Shown in pieces: positions 42,059 through 51,927 of a DNA stretch of 64,000 nt. The stretch is taken from positions 2,914,001 to 2,978,000 of the forward strand of contig NZ_BJHV01000001.1 in NCBI RefSeq assembly GCF_005405925.1, read 5' to 3'. This DNA is from Streptomyces antimycoticus (GTDB lineage Bacteria > Actinomycetota > Actinomycetes > Streptomycetales > Streptomycetaceae). Numbering within the stretch: position 1 is the stretch's first letter; each line of letters starts with the position of its first letter. Below the pieces are notes generated by a model. The model ran no database searches, was not told where the DNA came from, and saw only the letters and a program-made list of their open reading frames with translations. A program made the translations under genes and the position numbers.

Positions 42059-42382
42059 TCAGGACTCCTGGGTGACGGAGACGAGCACATCGTCCCCTTC
42101 GATCTTTACGGGGTATACGGGGACCGGGCGCGTCGCGGGGAGGCCGGACGGCTTGCCGGTGCGCAGGTCGAAGCTGGAGCCGTGCAGCCAGCACTCGATC
42201 TGGCAGTCCTCCACCTCGCCCTCGGACAGCGAGACGTTCGCATGCGAGCAGATGTCGTTGACCGCGAACACCTCGCCCTCGGTGCGCACCAGTGCCACGG
42301 GCACGCCCTCGAGCTCGACCCGCTTGGGGGTGTCGTCCTCGAGTTCGTCCAGCGCACAGGCGCGTACGAAGGTGTTGGTCAT
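42059..42382 (-). CDS. Rieske-type ferredoxin in the suf operon
   Basis: A 107-residue [2Fe-2S] protein with the two Rieske ligand pairs C45/H47 (DICSHANV) and C64/H67 (ECWLHGSSF). It resembles the ferredoxin subunits of non-heme iron dioxygenases, but no dioxygenase gene is nearby. Its place between sufD (4-base overlap) and sufC, conserved in actinomycetes, suggests that it supplies electrons or a cluster during Suf assembly. This role is inferred. Confidence 0.93.
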   Translation of the reverse strand: MTNTFVRACALDELEDDTPKRVELEGVPVALVRTEGEVFAVNDICSHANVSLSEGEVEDCQIECWLHGSSFDLRTGKPSGLPATRPVPVYPVKIEGDDVLVSVTQES

Positions 42383-43548
42383 CCTACGGACGCCTCCAGC
42401 TCGGCCTCGATCTTGGCGATGAGCCGCTCCTCCAGGTCGGGGATCCCGATCTGCTGGACGAGCTCGGCGAAGAAGCCGCGGACCACCAGACGGCGGGCCT
42501 CGTCGGCCGGGATGCCGCGCGCCATCAGGTAGAAGAGCTGCTCGTCCTCGAAGCGGCCGGTCGCGCTCGCGTGACCGGCGCCGACGATCTCACCGGTCTC
42601 GATCTCCAGGTTCGGCACCGAGTCGACCCGGGCGCCGTCGGTGAGGACCAGGTTCCGGTTGAGCTCGTAGGTGTCGGTGCCCTCCGCGGCGGCCCGGATC
42701 AGCACATCGCCGATCCACACCGCGTGCGCCTCGGCGCCCTGCAGCGCGCCCTTGTAGGCCACGTTGCTCCGGCAGTGCGGGGTGTCGTGGTCGATGAAGA
42801 GCCGGTGCTCCTGGTGCTGGCCGTTGTCGGTGAAGTACACGCCGTACAGCTCGGCCTCACCGCCCGGGGCGCCGTAGACGACGCGCGGGTGGAGCCGCAC
42901 CAGATCGCCGCCGAAGGTGACGACCACGGACTTGAAGGAGGCGTCCCGGCCGACCAGCGCGGTGTGCTGACCGGCGTGGACCGCGGTGTCGTCCCAGTCC
43001 TGGATCGAGACCACGGTGAGCTTGGCGCCGTCGCCGATCAGGTACTCCACATTGGCGGCGAGCGTGGCGTCACCGGTGTGGTCCATGACCACGACCGCCT
43101 CGGCGAAGGCGCCGACCTCGACCACCTGGTGGCCGAAGGCGGTGCCGCCCTCGCCGTGCACGGCGATCCGCACCGGCTCGGTGAGCACCGTCTCCTTGGG
43201 CACCGAGACGACCGACGCCTTCTCGAAGGAGCTGTACGCCTGGGCCGCCACCCGGTCCACCGGCTTGCCGGCCTTCCCCAGGCGTGCGTCGTCACGGCCC
43301 ACGGTCTCGACCGTGACGCCCTCGGGGGCGGTCACCTCGACCTTGACGCCGCCGTCGGCGACAGCCGTGCCGTCATGGAGACCGCGCAGCCGCTCCAGGG
43401 GGGTGAACCGCCAGTCCTCCTCGCGGCCATGGGGCACCGGGAAGTCGGCCACGTCGTACGACGCGGGCGCGCTCACCCGGGCATCGGTGGGCTGGCCCAC
43501 CTGGATGACGCCGTCCGTGGTGGATCCGGCCGGGATGGTTTCAGCCAT
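42379..43548 (-). CDS. sufD: Fe-S assembly protein SufD
   Basis: A 389-residue subunit of the SufBC2D scaffold, related to SufB in its beta-helix core. Typical parts are FPVPHGREEDWRFTPLERL near residue 35, HQEHRLFIDHDTPHCRSNVA and the C-terminal EDEQLFYLMARGIPADEARR. ATG 43548 has GAAAGAGAG upstream. It is separated from sufB by 92 bases, the only sizeable gap in the operon; an internal promoter or processing site is possible there. Confidence 0.95.
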   Translation of the reverse strand: MAETIPAGSTTDGVIQVGQPTDARVSAPASYDVADFPVPHGREEDWRFTPLERLRGLHDGTAVADGGVKVEVTAPEGVTVETVGRDDARLGKAGKPVDRVAAQAYSSFEKASVVSVPKETVLTEPVRIAVHGEGGTAFGHQVVEVGAFAEAVVVMDHTGDATLAANVEYLIGDGAKLTVVSIQDWDDTAVHAGQHTALVGRDASFKSVVVTFGGDLVRLHPRVVYGAPGGEAELYGVYFTDNGQHQEHRLFIDHDTPHCRSNVAYKGALQGAEAHAVWIGDVLIRAAAEGTDTYELNRNLVLTDGARVDSVPNLEIETGEIVGAGHASATGRFEDEQLFYLMARGIPADEARRLVVRGFFAELVQQIGIPDLEERLIAKIEAELEASVG

Positions 43549-43640
43549 GGCTGTCGTACTGCTCTCTTTCTGCCTGATGGGCCTGAACGGGATGCCCGGG
43601 CGGAGGACGGCGCCCCCGCCGGGGCCGGAAGGGGGTGGCG

Positions 43641-45062
43641 TCAGCCGACCGCGCCCTCCATCTGCAGCTCGATCAGCCGGTTGAGCTCCAGCGCGTACTC
43701 CATGGGCAGCTCGCGCGCGATCGGCTCGACGAAGCCGCGCACGATCATCGCCATGGCCTCGTCCTCGGACAGACCACGGCTCATCAGGTAGAAGAGCTGG
43801 TCGTCGCTGACCTTGGAGACGGTCGCCTCATGGCCCATGGACACGTCGTCCTCGCGGACGTCCACATACGGGTAGGTGTCCGAGCGGGAGATCGTGTCGA
43901 CGAGCAGGGCGTCACAGAGCACATTGGACTTGGAGCCCTCGGCGCCCTCGCCGATCTCGATCAGACCGCGGTAGGAGGTGCGGCCGCCGCCGCGCGCCAC
44001 CGACTTGGAGACGATGTTCGACGAGGTGCGGGGGGCCATGTGGACCATCTTGGCGCCCGCGTCCTGGTGCTGGCCCTCGCCCGCGAAGGCGATGGACAGG
44101 GTCTCGCCCTTGGCGTGCTCACCCATCAGGTAGACGGCGGGGTACTTCATGGTCACCTTGGAGCCGATGTTGCCGTCGACCCACTCCATGGTCGCGCCCT
44201 CGTAGGCCACGGCGCGCTTGGTGACCAGGTTGTAGACGTTGTTCGACCAGTTCTGGATGGTCGTGTAGCGGCAGCGGGCGCCCTTCTTCACGATGATCTC
44301 GACGACCGCGGAGTGCAGCGAGTCCGACTTGTAGATCGGCGCGGTGCAGCCCTCGACGTAGTGGACGTAGGCGTCCTCGTCGACGATGATCAGCGTCCGC
44401 TCGAACTGGCCCATGTTCTCGGTGTTGATCCGGAAGTACGCCTGCAGCGGGATCTCCACGTGCACGCCCTTCGGCACGTAGATGAACGAGCCGCCGGACC
44501 AGACCGCCGTGTTCAGCGAGGCGAACTTGTTGTCGCCCGCCGGGATCACGGTGCCGAAGTACTCCTGGAACAGCTCCGGGTGCTCCTTGAGCGCGGTGTC
44601 GGTGTCCAGGAAGATGACGCCCTGCTCCTCCAGGTCCTCACGGATCTGGTGGTAGACGACCTCGGACTCGTACTGGGCCGCGACACCCGCGACGAGGCGC
44701 TGCTTCTCGGCCTCCGGGATGCCCAGCTTGTCGTACGTGTTCTTGATGTCCTCGGGCAGGTCGTCCCACGAGGCGGCCTGCTGCTCGGTGGAGCGGACGA
44801 AGTACTTGATGTTGTCGAAGTCGATGCCCGACAGGTCCGAGCCCCAGGTGGGCATGGGCTTCTTGCCGAAGAGCTTCAGGCCCTTGAGGCGGAGCTTGAG
44901 CATCCACTCCGGCTCGGACTTCTTCCCCGAGATGTCGCGTACGACCTCCTCGGAGAGGCCGCGCTTGGCCGAGGCGCCGGCCACGTCGGAGTCGGCCCAG
45001 CCGTACTCGTAGTTGCCCAGGCCTTCAAGCTCGGGGTGAGCGGTCTCCGTGGGGAGAGTCAT
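43641..45062 (-). CDS. sufB: Fe-S assembly protein SufB
   Basis: A 473-residue scaffold component that binds the nascent cluster with SufC and SufD. Recognisable segments are YEYGWADSD near the start, [47 protein letters not shown] and the C-terminal [21 protein letters not shown] 45062 was chosen because it overlaps the sufR stop by 4 bases (45059-45062), giving regulator-scaffold coupling. Confidence 0.97.
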   Translation of the reverse strand: MTLPTETAHPELEGLGNYEYGWADSDVAGASAKRGLSEEVVRDISGKKSEPEWMLKLRLKGLKLFGKKPMPTWGSDLSGIDFDNIKYFVRSTEQQAASWDDLPEDIKNTYDKLGIPEAEKQRLVAGVAAQYESEVVYHQIREDLEEQGVIFLDTDTALKEHPELFQEYFGTVIPAGDNKFASLNTAVWSGGSFIYVPKGVHVEIPLQAYFRINTENMGQFERTLIIVDEDAYVHYVEGCTAPIYKSDSLHSAVVEIIVKKGARCRYTTIQNWSNNVYNLVTKRAVAYEGATMEWVDGNIGSKVTMKYPAVYLMGEHAKGETLSIAFAGEGQHQDAGAKMVHMAPRTSSNIVSKSVARGGGRTSYRGLIEIGEGAEGSKSNVLCDALLVDTISRSDTYPYVDVREDDVSMGHEATVSKVSDDQLFYLMSRGLSEDEAMAMIVRGFVEPIARELPMEYALELNRLIELQMEGAVG

Positions 45063-45859
45063 TCGGGGTTCCTCCCGGCCGTGCTGGCAGATGCGGTGGT
45101 GGTCTTGGTGGTGCTGGTGTCGGTCTTCTCGACCTTGCCGGTCTTCGGAATGAACGTCGTGCACACTCCGTCGCCATGGGCGATGGTGGCCAGACGCTGC
45201 ACATGAGTTCCGAGCAGCTGGGAGAAGACCTCGGTCTCCGCCTCACACAGCTGCGGATATCGCTCGGCTGCGTGGGCGACCGGGCAGTGGTGCTGGCAGA
45301 GCTGTTCGCCGACCGGCGCGCTGCGCGCCGTAGCAGCGTACCCGTCCGCGGAGAGCGCGTCGGCGAGGGCTTCGGTGCGGCGGCCGGGGGCGGCGGCCTC
45401 GACGGTGCCGCGGTATCCGTCCGCCTGGGCGGCGAGCCTGGCGCGGGCGAACGCGGCGACCGCGGCACGGCCCGCCTCGCCGCCTCCGGCGCTCTGCTCG
45501 ATCCAGTGCAGGGCGTCGACGGCGAGCTTGTCGTAAGCCTGGTCGAAGGCGTCGCGGCCGCAGTCGGTGAGCGCGAAGACCTTGGCCGGGCGGCCGCGCC
45601 CCCGCGCCCCGTACACCCTCTTCTCTCGGGGCTCGACGACGCCGTCGGCGACGAGGGTGTCCAGGTGGCGGCGGACGGCCGCCTGGGTCAGCTCCAGCCG
45701 CAGGGCGAGCTCCGCCGCGGTGGAGGGACCATGGTCGAGGATGGAGCGCGCGACCCGGTTGCGGGTGCCGTGCTGCTCTTCCGGCGCGGATGCGGGCGCG
45801 CCGGACCGCGCGGCCAGTTCGGCCGCGCGTTCGTTCGGAGCCTCGCTCGCGTATTTCAC
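45059..45859 (-). CDS. sufR: Fe-S sensing regulator SufR
   Basis: A 266-residue winged-helix repressor. The DNA-binding domain includes [20 protein letters not shown] and [18 protein letters not shown], with the Arg/Gly wing [12 protein letters not shown]. Three Cys that fit a cluster-binding site, C188, C192 and C205, lie in the segment [11 protein letters not shown] and LCEAE. GTG 45859 is used; upstream in-frame sequence is AT-rich and non-coding. It heads the suf operon and presumably represses it when clusters are sufficient. A short inverted repeat, CAAC-6-GTTG (45859-45872), overlaps the start. Confidence 0.9.
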   Translation of the reverse strand: MKYASEAPNERAAELAARSGAPASAPEEQHGTRNRVARSILDHGPSTAAELALRLELTQAAVRRHLDTLVADGVVEPREKRVYGARGRGRPAKVFALTDCGRDAFDQAYDKLAVDALHWIEQSAGGGEAGRAAVAAFARARLAAQADGYRGTVEAAAPGRRTEALADALSADGYAATARSAPVGEQLCQHHCPVAHAAERYPQLCEAETEVFSQLLGTHVQRLATIAHGDGVCTTFIPKTGKVEKTDTSTTKTTTASASTAGRNPE

Positions 45860-45928
45860 AACGCCATTGTTGCGTAATTCCCCGGCGCGACACAAGCGGG
45901 GAGATCTGCAGGTCCGGTGGGGTACGTC

Positions 45929-45946
45929 ACTTAGGTGTACCTAAGT
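45929..45946. promoter_or_regulatory. Palindrome upstream of sufR and the ABC exporter
   Basis: ACTTAGG and CCTAAGT arms flank TGTA, giving an 18-base near-perfect palindrome 70-87 bases before sufR and 120-137 bases before the ABC gene. The TTAGGT/ACCTAA halves recall iron boxes bound by DtxR-type repressors, but the spacing is 5 bases shorter than the usual 19-base box. It could serve either promoter. Confidence 0.5.
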
Positions 45947-46065
45947 CCGAGAGGGTCCCGCGCCCCGGTTTCACCTGCGGCGACGCCTTCGCGGCCGGGC
46001 GGCGGGCACCGCGGCTTCCGGCCCTGCCGCCCACAGGGGGCCCGGCGATTCGTAGACTGCCGGAC

Positions 46066-46987
<922 letters not shown>

Positions 46988-46991
<4 letters not shown>

Positions 46992-47761
46992 CCGCCACGG
47001 GCACTTTTCTCCCCAAGCCGGGGGCGGCCCCGCTGATGAGGATGATCCGGGCGCAGGCCGCGCTGGAGACCCGGATGCTGCTGCGCAACGGCGAGCAGCT
47101 GCTGCTGACCGTCGTCATCCCGTCCCTGCTGCTGGTGCTCTTCAGCACCGTCGACATCGTCGACACGGGCGCCGACGGCAGCACCGTGGACTTCCTGACG
47201 CCCGGTGTGCTGGCGCTCGCCGTGCTGTCCACGGCGTTCACCGGACAGGCCATCGCCACCGGCTTCGAGCGGCGCTACGGCGTGCTCAAGCGGCTCGCCG
47301 TCTCACCGCTGCCGCGGTGGGGGCTGATGACCGCCAAGACCCTCGCGGTGCTGGTCACCGAGGTCCTGCAGATCGTGCTGCTGACCGCGATCGCGCTGGC
47401 GCTGGGCTGGTCGCCGCACGGCGACCCGCTCTCCGTGGCGCTGCTGCTGATCCTCGGCACCGCGGCGTTCTCCGGCCTCGGGCTGCTGATGGCGGGCACC
47501 CTCAAGGCCGAGGCGACCCTGGCCGCCGCCAACCTGGTCTTCCTGCTGCTGCTCGTGGCCGGCGGGGTGATCGTGTCGCTCGACAAGTTCCCGGGCGCGG
47601 TGCGCGGCGCGCTGGAGCTGCTGCCGATCTCGGCGCTCTCGGGCGGGTTGCGGGACGTCCTCCAGGAGGGGGGCGGGATGCCGTGGCGGGATCTGGGGAT
47701 CCTGGCGGTGTGGGCGGTGCTGGGGCTGGGTGCGGCGGCGCGCTTCTTCCGCTGGGAGTAG
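46988..47761 (+). CDS. ABC-2 type exporter permease
   Basis: Six-segment membrane permease of 257 residues. It begins with a short soluble lead followed by MIRAQAALETRMLLRNGEQL and a first hydrophobic segment. The ABC-2 motif region GFERRYGVLKRLAVSPLPRW and the segments around FSGLGLLMAGTLKAEATL are typical. GTG 46988 overlaps the ATPase stop. It pairs with the ATPase to export a drug or lipid-like molecule. Confidence 0.92.
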
Positions 47762-47879
47762 CTTCCGCCGGGAGCAGCCTCCGCTGGAGCAGCCTCCACT
47801 GGGAATAGCCCGAACACCTCTGCGAGCTGGGGCTTTACCGAAGCACTACCCCTCGTGAAAAGCTGCACAAGCGGCGGCC

Positions 47880-47885
47880 TACGAT
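47880..47885 (+). promoter_or_regulatory. -10 element of leaderless ctaA promoter
   Basis: TACGAT ends 6 bases before the GTG of ctaA, and no ribosome binding site precedes that codon, as expected for a leaderless transcript. Confidence 0.55.
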
Positions 47886-47891
47886 GGGCGC

Positions 47892-48884
47892 GTGCCGAAT
47901 TCGCTGAATCCGTTCGAGCTGATCGCCCGGCGCTGGCAGCCCTCCGCGCGCTTCGTGGAGCGGGCCGCGCTGGCCACCGTGGTGATGGCCGTGGTCATCG
48001 TCGTGACCGGTGGCGCGGTCCGGCTCACCCAGTCCGGGCTGGGCTGTGACACCTGGCCCAAGTGCACCTCCGGGAGCCTGACGCCGACCGCCGAAATGGG
48101 GATCAACGGCGTCATCGAGTTCAGCAATCGCATGCTGACGTACGTCCTCTGCGTGGTCGTGGGGCTGTTGATCATCGCCGCCCGCGCCCGTACGCCCGTG
48201 CGCACCTCGCTGACCCGGCTCGGCTGGGCCCAGTTCTGGATCGTCATGGGCAACGCCGTGGTCGGCGGCATCACGGTGCTCACCGGCCTCAACCCGTACA
48301 TCGTCAGCTCGCACTTCCTGCTGTCCTCCGTGCTGCTCACGGTCGCCGTGGTGACCTGGTGGCGGGCGCGCGAGGGCGACGCCGAGCCGCGCGGTCTCGT
48401 GGCCGTGCCGGTGCGCCAGCTGACCCGGTTGCTGATCGCCGCCACCGGCGCGCTCATCGTCATCGGCACCGTGGTCACCGGCGCGGGTCCGCACGCCGGT
48501 GACGCCCGTAAGGTGCACCGCATCCCGCTGAACTGGCAGGAGATCACCCAGCTCCACGTGGACTTCGTCTACATCGTGCTGGGCCTCACCGTGGCCCTGT
48601 GGTTCACGCTGCGGGCCGTGAAGGCCCCGGCCGCCCAGCGCCGTACGGTCCTGGAGCTGCTCGTCGTCCTGCTCCTGCAGGGCGTGGTCGGGTACGTGCA
48701 GTACTTCACCCATCTGCCCGAGGTCGTCGTCGGCATCCATATGCTCGGCTCCTGCCTGGTGTGGATCGCGGTGCTGCGGGTGCTGCTCGCCCAGCGCGAG
48801 CGCCCCGCGCTTCCGGCGGCCGTCCCCGCCCCCACCGGCGACCACGAGACCGTTCAGCCCGAGCCGGCCGCGTCCAGCCGGTAG
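47892..48884 (+). CDS. ctaA: Heme A synthase (COX15/CtaA)
   Basis: Membrane enzyme of 330 residues that oxidises the C8 methyl of heme O to give heme A for cytochrome c oxidase. About eight membrane segments. Conserved features are GGAVRLTQSGLGCDTWPKC near 40-58, EFSNRMLTY with the heme-ligand His region, VSSHFLLS and TGAGPHAGDARKVHRI. GTG 47892 is supported by the leaderless -10. CtaB, encoded on the other strand about 1.7 kb away, makes the heme O substrate. The tail is Pro/Ala-rich. Confidence 0.95.
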   Translation: MPNSLNPFELIARRWQPSARFVERAALATVVMAVVIVVTGGAVRLTQSGLGCDTWPKCTSGSLTPTAEMGINGVIEFSNRMLTYVLCVVVGLLIIAARARTPVRTSLTRLGWAQFWIVMGNAVVGGITVLTGLNPYIVSSHFLLSSVLLTVAVVTWWRAREGDAEPRGLVAVPVRQLTRLLIAATGALIVIGTVVTGAGPHAGDARKVHRIPLNWQEITQLHVDFVYIVLGLTVALWFTLRAVKAPAAQRRTVLELLVVLLLQGVVGYVQYFTHLPEVVVGIHMLGSCLVWIAVLRVLLAQRERPALPAAVPAPTGDHETVQPEPAASSR

Positions 48885-49990
48885 ACGCGGCGCGCGGTCC
48901 CGGCCGCGACCAGCCCGGCGATCCGCTGGGCCTCGGCCCGGGTGCAGATCTCCTCGCCGACCCACTCGTCCGCCAGCCGGGCCATGGCCTGGCCGAAGAG
49001 CCGGGACGCGGTCACATACAGCTCGGGCAGCCCCCGCGCGCCCGTCGAGAAGAGCAGCTTGCCGAACGGCGCCTCGCCCAGGGTCTCCCCGGGCCGCGGC
49101 CCGGCGTCCGCGTAGACATGCGGGAAGGCTGCGGCGAGCTGGGCCGCCCGCCGGTGGTGCGGCCGGTCGGGCAGCAGCACCAGATCGGTGCCGAAGCCCG
49201 CCGTGGCGCGCAGGAAGCCGACGAGCGACTGTGGATCGGCGCAGTGCAGCTGCACCGGTAGGCCGGTGGCGACGGCGCTCCACAGCAGATGCTGGGCGAG
49301 CGCGGGGTCGGGGGCGCGGTCCCGCGCCGGGCGTACGGTGAGCGCGAGCCAGCGGGCGGCGGCCCGCCGGACCTCGCGCGGGTCGGGCGGCAGCTCGTCG
49401 CAGAAGGCGATCCCCATGGCGAAGGCGGTCGCGTGCTGGGCCGCCGCGTACAGCGCCTCGGCGGTGTTGCCGATGAAGGCGTCGACCGTGCCGGAGGTGT
49501 CGGCGACCTGCTCGGCCAGCGGCTCCAGGCGGACCACCTCATGGACCGCGCCGTCGGCGGTCGCGGCCAGTTCCTCGGCGGTGCTGAGGCCGTCCCGGGC
49601 GCCGGACTCCAGCAGGAAGGTGCCGATACCGGCGCCGCGCAGCAGCAGCCGCGCGGCGCGGTAGGCGCCCAGTTCACGGCGGCGGGCGAGATAGCTGACG
49701 GGCGCGCAGTGGGGCTCCATGCCCAGCAGCGGCGGGCACCAGCGGCGCACGGCCAGACCGGTCCAGCTGTCGAAGAAGGTGGTGCCGGCCGGGGCCGCGC
49801 CCGACCCGGCGGCCGCCGCCAGATGGGTTTCGAACGAGCCGACGCCGAGCTCGCCGTCGACCGTGCCGTGGCTGTGCTGGTCGACCAGCGGGGGCAGCGT
49901 GATCGGTCCCGCCACCGCACCCGGCCCGTCCCGGGGGACCGGGCCGGTCGGCGGGCCCAGGGTGTTCGGGGAGTCCGTCGCCTCGTGCAT
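48854..49990 (-). CDS. Amidohydrolase-family protein
   Basis: Metal-dependent hydrolase barrel of 378 residues. Likely metal ligands lie in LVDQHSHGTVDG near residue 36, in PVQLHCADPQS and in HVYADAGPRP. The overall layout resembles the amidohydrolase-2/FluG N-terminal group. ATG 49990 has GAGAGG upstream. It converges on ctaA with a 31-base overlap. It lies between the heme genes by position only; no functional link is evident. The substrate is unknown. Confidence 0.85.
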   Translation of the reverse strand: MHEATDSPNTLGPPTGPVPRDGPGAVAGPITLPPLVDQHSHGTVDGELGVGSFETHLAAAAGSGAAPAGTTFFDSWTGLAVRRWCPPLLGMEPHCAPVSYLARRRELGAYRAARLLLRGAGIGTFLLESGARDGLSTAEELAATADGAVHEVVRLEPLAEQVADTSGTVDAFIGNTAEALYAAAQHATAFAMGIAFCDELPPDPREVRRAAARWLALTVRPARDRAPDPALAQHLLWSAVATGLPVQLHCADPQSLVGFLRATAGFGTDLVLLPDRPHHRRAAQLAAAFPHVYADAGPRPGETLGEAPFGKLLFSTGARGLPELYVTASRLFGQAMARLADEWVGEEICTRAEAQRIAGLVAAGTARRVYRLDAAGSG

Positions 49991-50074
49991 CGCCGCCGCC
50001 TCTCGCCCTCCGGCATCGACGGGCTTAACGGACGGAAGGGGCGCGAGGTGTCGCCGGACCCGTTCTCAGGCGTT

Positions 50075-50569
50075 CTACGAGGCGGGTGCCGGAGGGTTGC
50101 CGGGTCCGCCGAGCTGGCTGCCCGCCATGCGCGCCCACTCGTACGGACCGGTGCGGACCTTGGCGGCGAGCTCGCCGTCGAAGGCGTCCTGGAGGGTCAG
50201 CCCGGCGATCTCGGCCGCGCGCCGCGCGCTCTCCTGCGAGGGGGCGACGAGAACACCCCATTCGCCGTCGGCGCCGACGAGGGCGATCCGGACGGAGCCG
50301 CGCCCGATGTGGGCGATCTGCCCCTCGGCGCTGCCGCCGTGACCGGTGGCGAAGGCCGTGATCTGGCGGGCGAGCCGCTCGGCCCGCTTCTCGTCCTTCG
50401 AGGGCTTGGAGGGCTTGGAGGGCTTCGACGCTGTTTCCGGCGCGGAGGCCTGTGCGGCCGACTCGCCGCCCTCGGAAGGCTTGGACGGCTCGGACGCTGC
50501 GGCCGGCGCGGAAGGCTGTGCGGCCGACTCGCCGCTCTCCGTCGGCTCCGGCTGGGTGGTGTCTGCCAT
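50075..50569 (-). CDS. Conserved hypothetical protein with low-complexity N-terminus
   Basis: A 164-residue cytoplasmic protein. The first 60 residues are Ser/Pro/Glu/Ala-rich with repeated SKPSKPSK. The conserved part (about 60-160) is a small alpha/beta domain with RLARQITAFATGHGGSAEGQ, RIALVGADGEWGVLVAP and FDGELAAKVRTGPYEWARM. I do not know its function. It follows ctaB by 24 bases on the opposite side of its stop, so the two genes are on the same strand but this gene is transcribed first. Confidence 0.75.
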   Translation of the reverse strand: MADTTQPEPTESGESAAQPSAPAAASEPSKPSEGGESAAQASAPETASKPSKPSKPSKDEKRAERLARQITAFATGHGGSAEGQIAHIGRGSVRIALVGADGEWGVLVAPSQESARRAAEIAGLTLQDAFDGELAAKVRTGPYEWARMAGSQLGGPGNPPAPAS

Positions 50570-50593
50570 ACAGCCGATGCTACCCGCCGGTAA

Positions 50594-51544
50594 TCACCGC
50601 AGGAAAGGGTCCACGGCCACGGCGACGAACAGCAGCGACACATAGGTGATCGACCAGTGGAACAGCCGCATCTCCTTGAGCTTCGCGCCCGTGATCTCCG
50701 CCTTGGCACGCCCCTGGAGCGCATGCGCCTCCATGAGCCAGAACCCGCCGAGCACCGTCGCGACCACCGGGTAGAACCAGCCGGTGTAGCCCAGCGGCCA
50801 CAGCAGCAGGGAGACGCCGACCATGGCCCAGCTGTAGAGGACGATCTGCTTGGCGACCACCTTGTTGCCCGCGACGACGGGCAGCATCGGCACGCCCACC
50901 CGCTCGTAGTCGTCCTTGACCTTCATCGACAGCGGCCAGTAGTGCGGCGGCGTCCAGAAGAACATCACGAGGAAGAGGATGACGGCGGCCCAGGAGACCT
51001 CATTGGTCACCGAGGACCAGCCGATGAAGACGGGCATACAGCCCGCGATGCCGCCCCACACGATGTTCTGCGAGGTACGTCGCTTGAGCCACATCGTGTA
51101 GACGACGACGTAGAAGACCAGCGCACCGAGCGACAGCATCGCGGACAGCGGGTTGACCAGCGCCCAGAACCAGGCCGTCGACCCCGCCGCGAGCGCGAAG
51201 GCGAAGACGAGGCATTCGCGCGGCGAGACCATGCCGGTCACGAGCGGGCGCTGCGCGGTGCGCTCCATCAGCGCGTCGATGTCCCGGTCGTAATACATGT
51301 TGAACGCGGCCGCGCCACCGGCCGACAGATAACCGCCGACACAGGTCGCGACCACCAGCCACAGATCCGGGACGCCCTGGGCGGCCAGGAACATGACCGG
51401 CACGGTCGTCATCAGCAGCAATTCGATGACGCGCGGCTTGGTCAGCGCCACGAACGCCATGACACGGGCCCCGAACGGCCGGTGACCGGAGCTCGTTTCG
51501 CTCGTCTCGAGCACCCCCGCAGGACGGGATTCGACGGCCGTCAC
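50594..51544 (-). CDS. ctaB: Protoheme IX farnesyltransferase (heme O synthase)
   Basis: UbiA-type membrane prenyltransferase of 316 residues that adds a farnesyl group to protoheme to make heme O. About nine membrane segments. The Mg-diphosphate motif is [15 protein letters not shown], followed by RPLVTG; the second loop is [18 protein letters not shown] 51544 was chosen because AGGGG lies 5 bases upstream; earlier in-frame starts fall in hydrophobic non-family sequence. It is divergent from tkt and supplies CtaA. Confidence 0.95.
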   Translation of the reverse strand: MTAVESRPAGVLETSETSSGHRPFGARVMAFVALTKPRVIELLLMTTVPVMFLAAQGVPDLWLVVATCVGGYLSAGGAAAFNMYYDRDIDALMERTAQRPLVTGMVSPRECLVFAFALAAGSTAWFWALVNPLSAMLSLGALVFYVVVYTMWLKRRTSQNIVWGGIAGCMPVFIGWSSVTNEVSWAAVILFLVMFFWTPPHYWPLSMKVKDDYERVGVPMLPVVAGNKVVAKQIVLYSWAMVGVSLLLWPLGYTGWFYPVVATVLGGFWLMEAHALQGRAKAEITGAKLKEMRLFHWSITYVSLLFVAVAVDPFLR

Positions 51545-51927
51545 GCACACCCCTGGTGGAAGCAAGAACCAGCAAGCACCGGACATGAAGAGCCGGTAAA
51601 GACTTGCGCGTACCACGCCACTCTAGACGTAGCGGATACGCCGCCCGCCGCCGGGGTCCCTCGTGTTGAAGGGGCACCGCAAGGCGCCCCTAAGGCAGCC
51701 ACGCCCGGCGGACGACGGGCCGGGCACGCCCCAGAAGGGCCCCTTCCGTAGGGCCCGGGACGCCATCCCGACGGACCCCGGAGGGAATGCGGCCACCTCG
51801 GAATTCGTTCCTTATCCCGTTGAGTGGAACTCGAAAAGATGACCGTTGTTCCAGGGGTAGGCTCGACATCGCCGGTGCACATACGGTCACCGGATTTCGA
51901 CATTGTGGAGAGGAGCCCTGACTCAGG
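51545..51927. promoter_or_regulatory. Divergent ctaB/tkt promoter region
   Basis: This 383-base gap holds promoters for both genes. For ctaB, TAGAGT on the minus strand (51620-51625) is a good -10 candidate. For tkt, TAGGCT at 51858-51863 is a good -10 candidate. Between them lies a GC-rich hairpin, AGGGGC-10-GCCCCT (51670-51691), of unknown role. I see no gene. Confidence 0.45.

Noticed and set aside
45929..45946. Canonical DtxR/IdeR iron box
   Set aside because: Half-sites match but the whole element is shorter than the usual 19-base box; kept only as a palindrome of interest.
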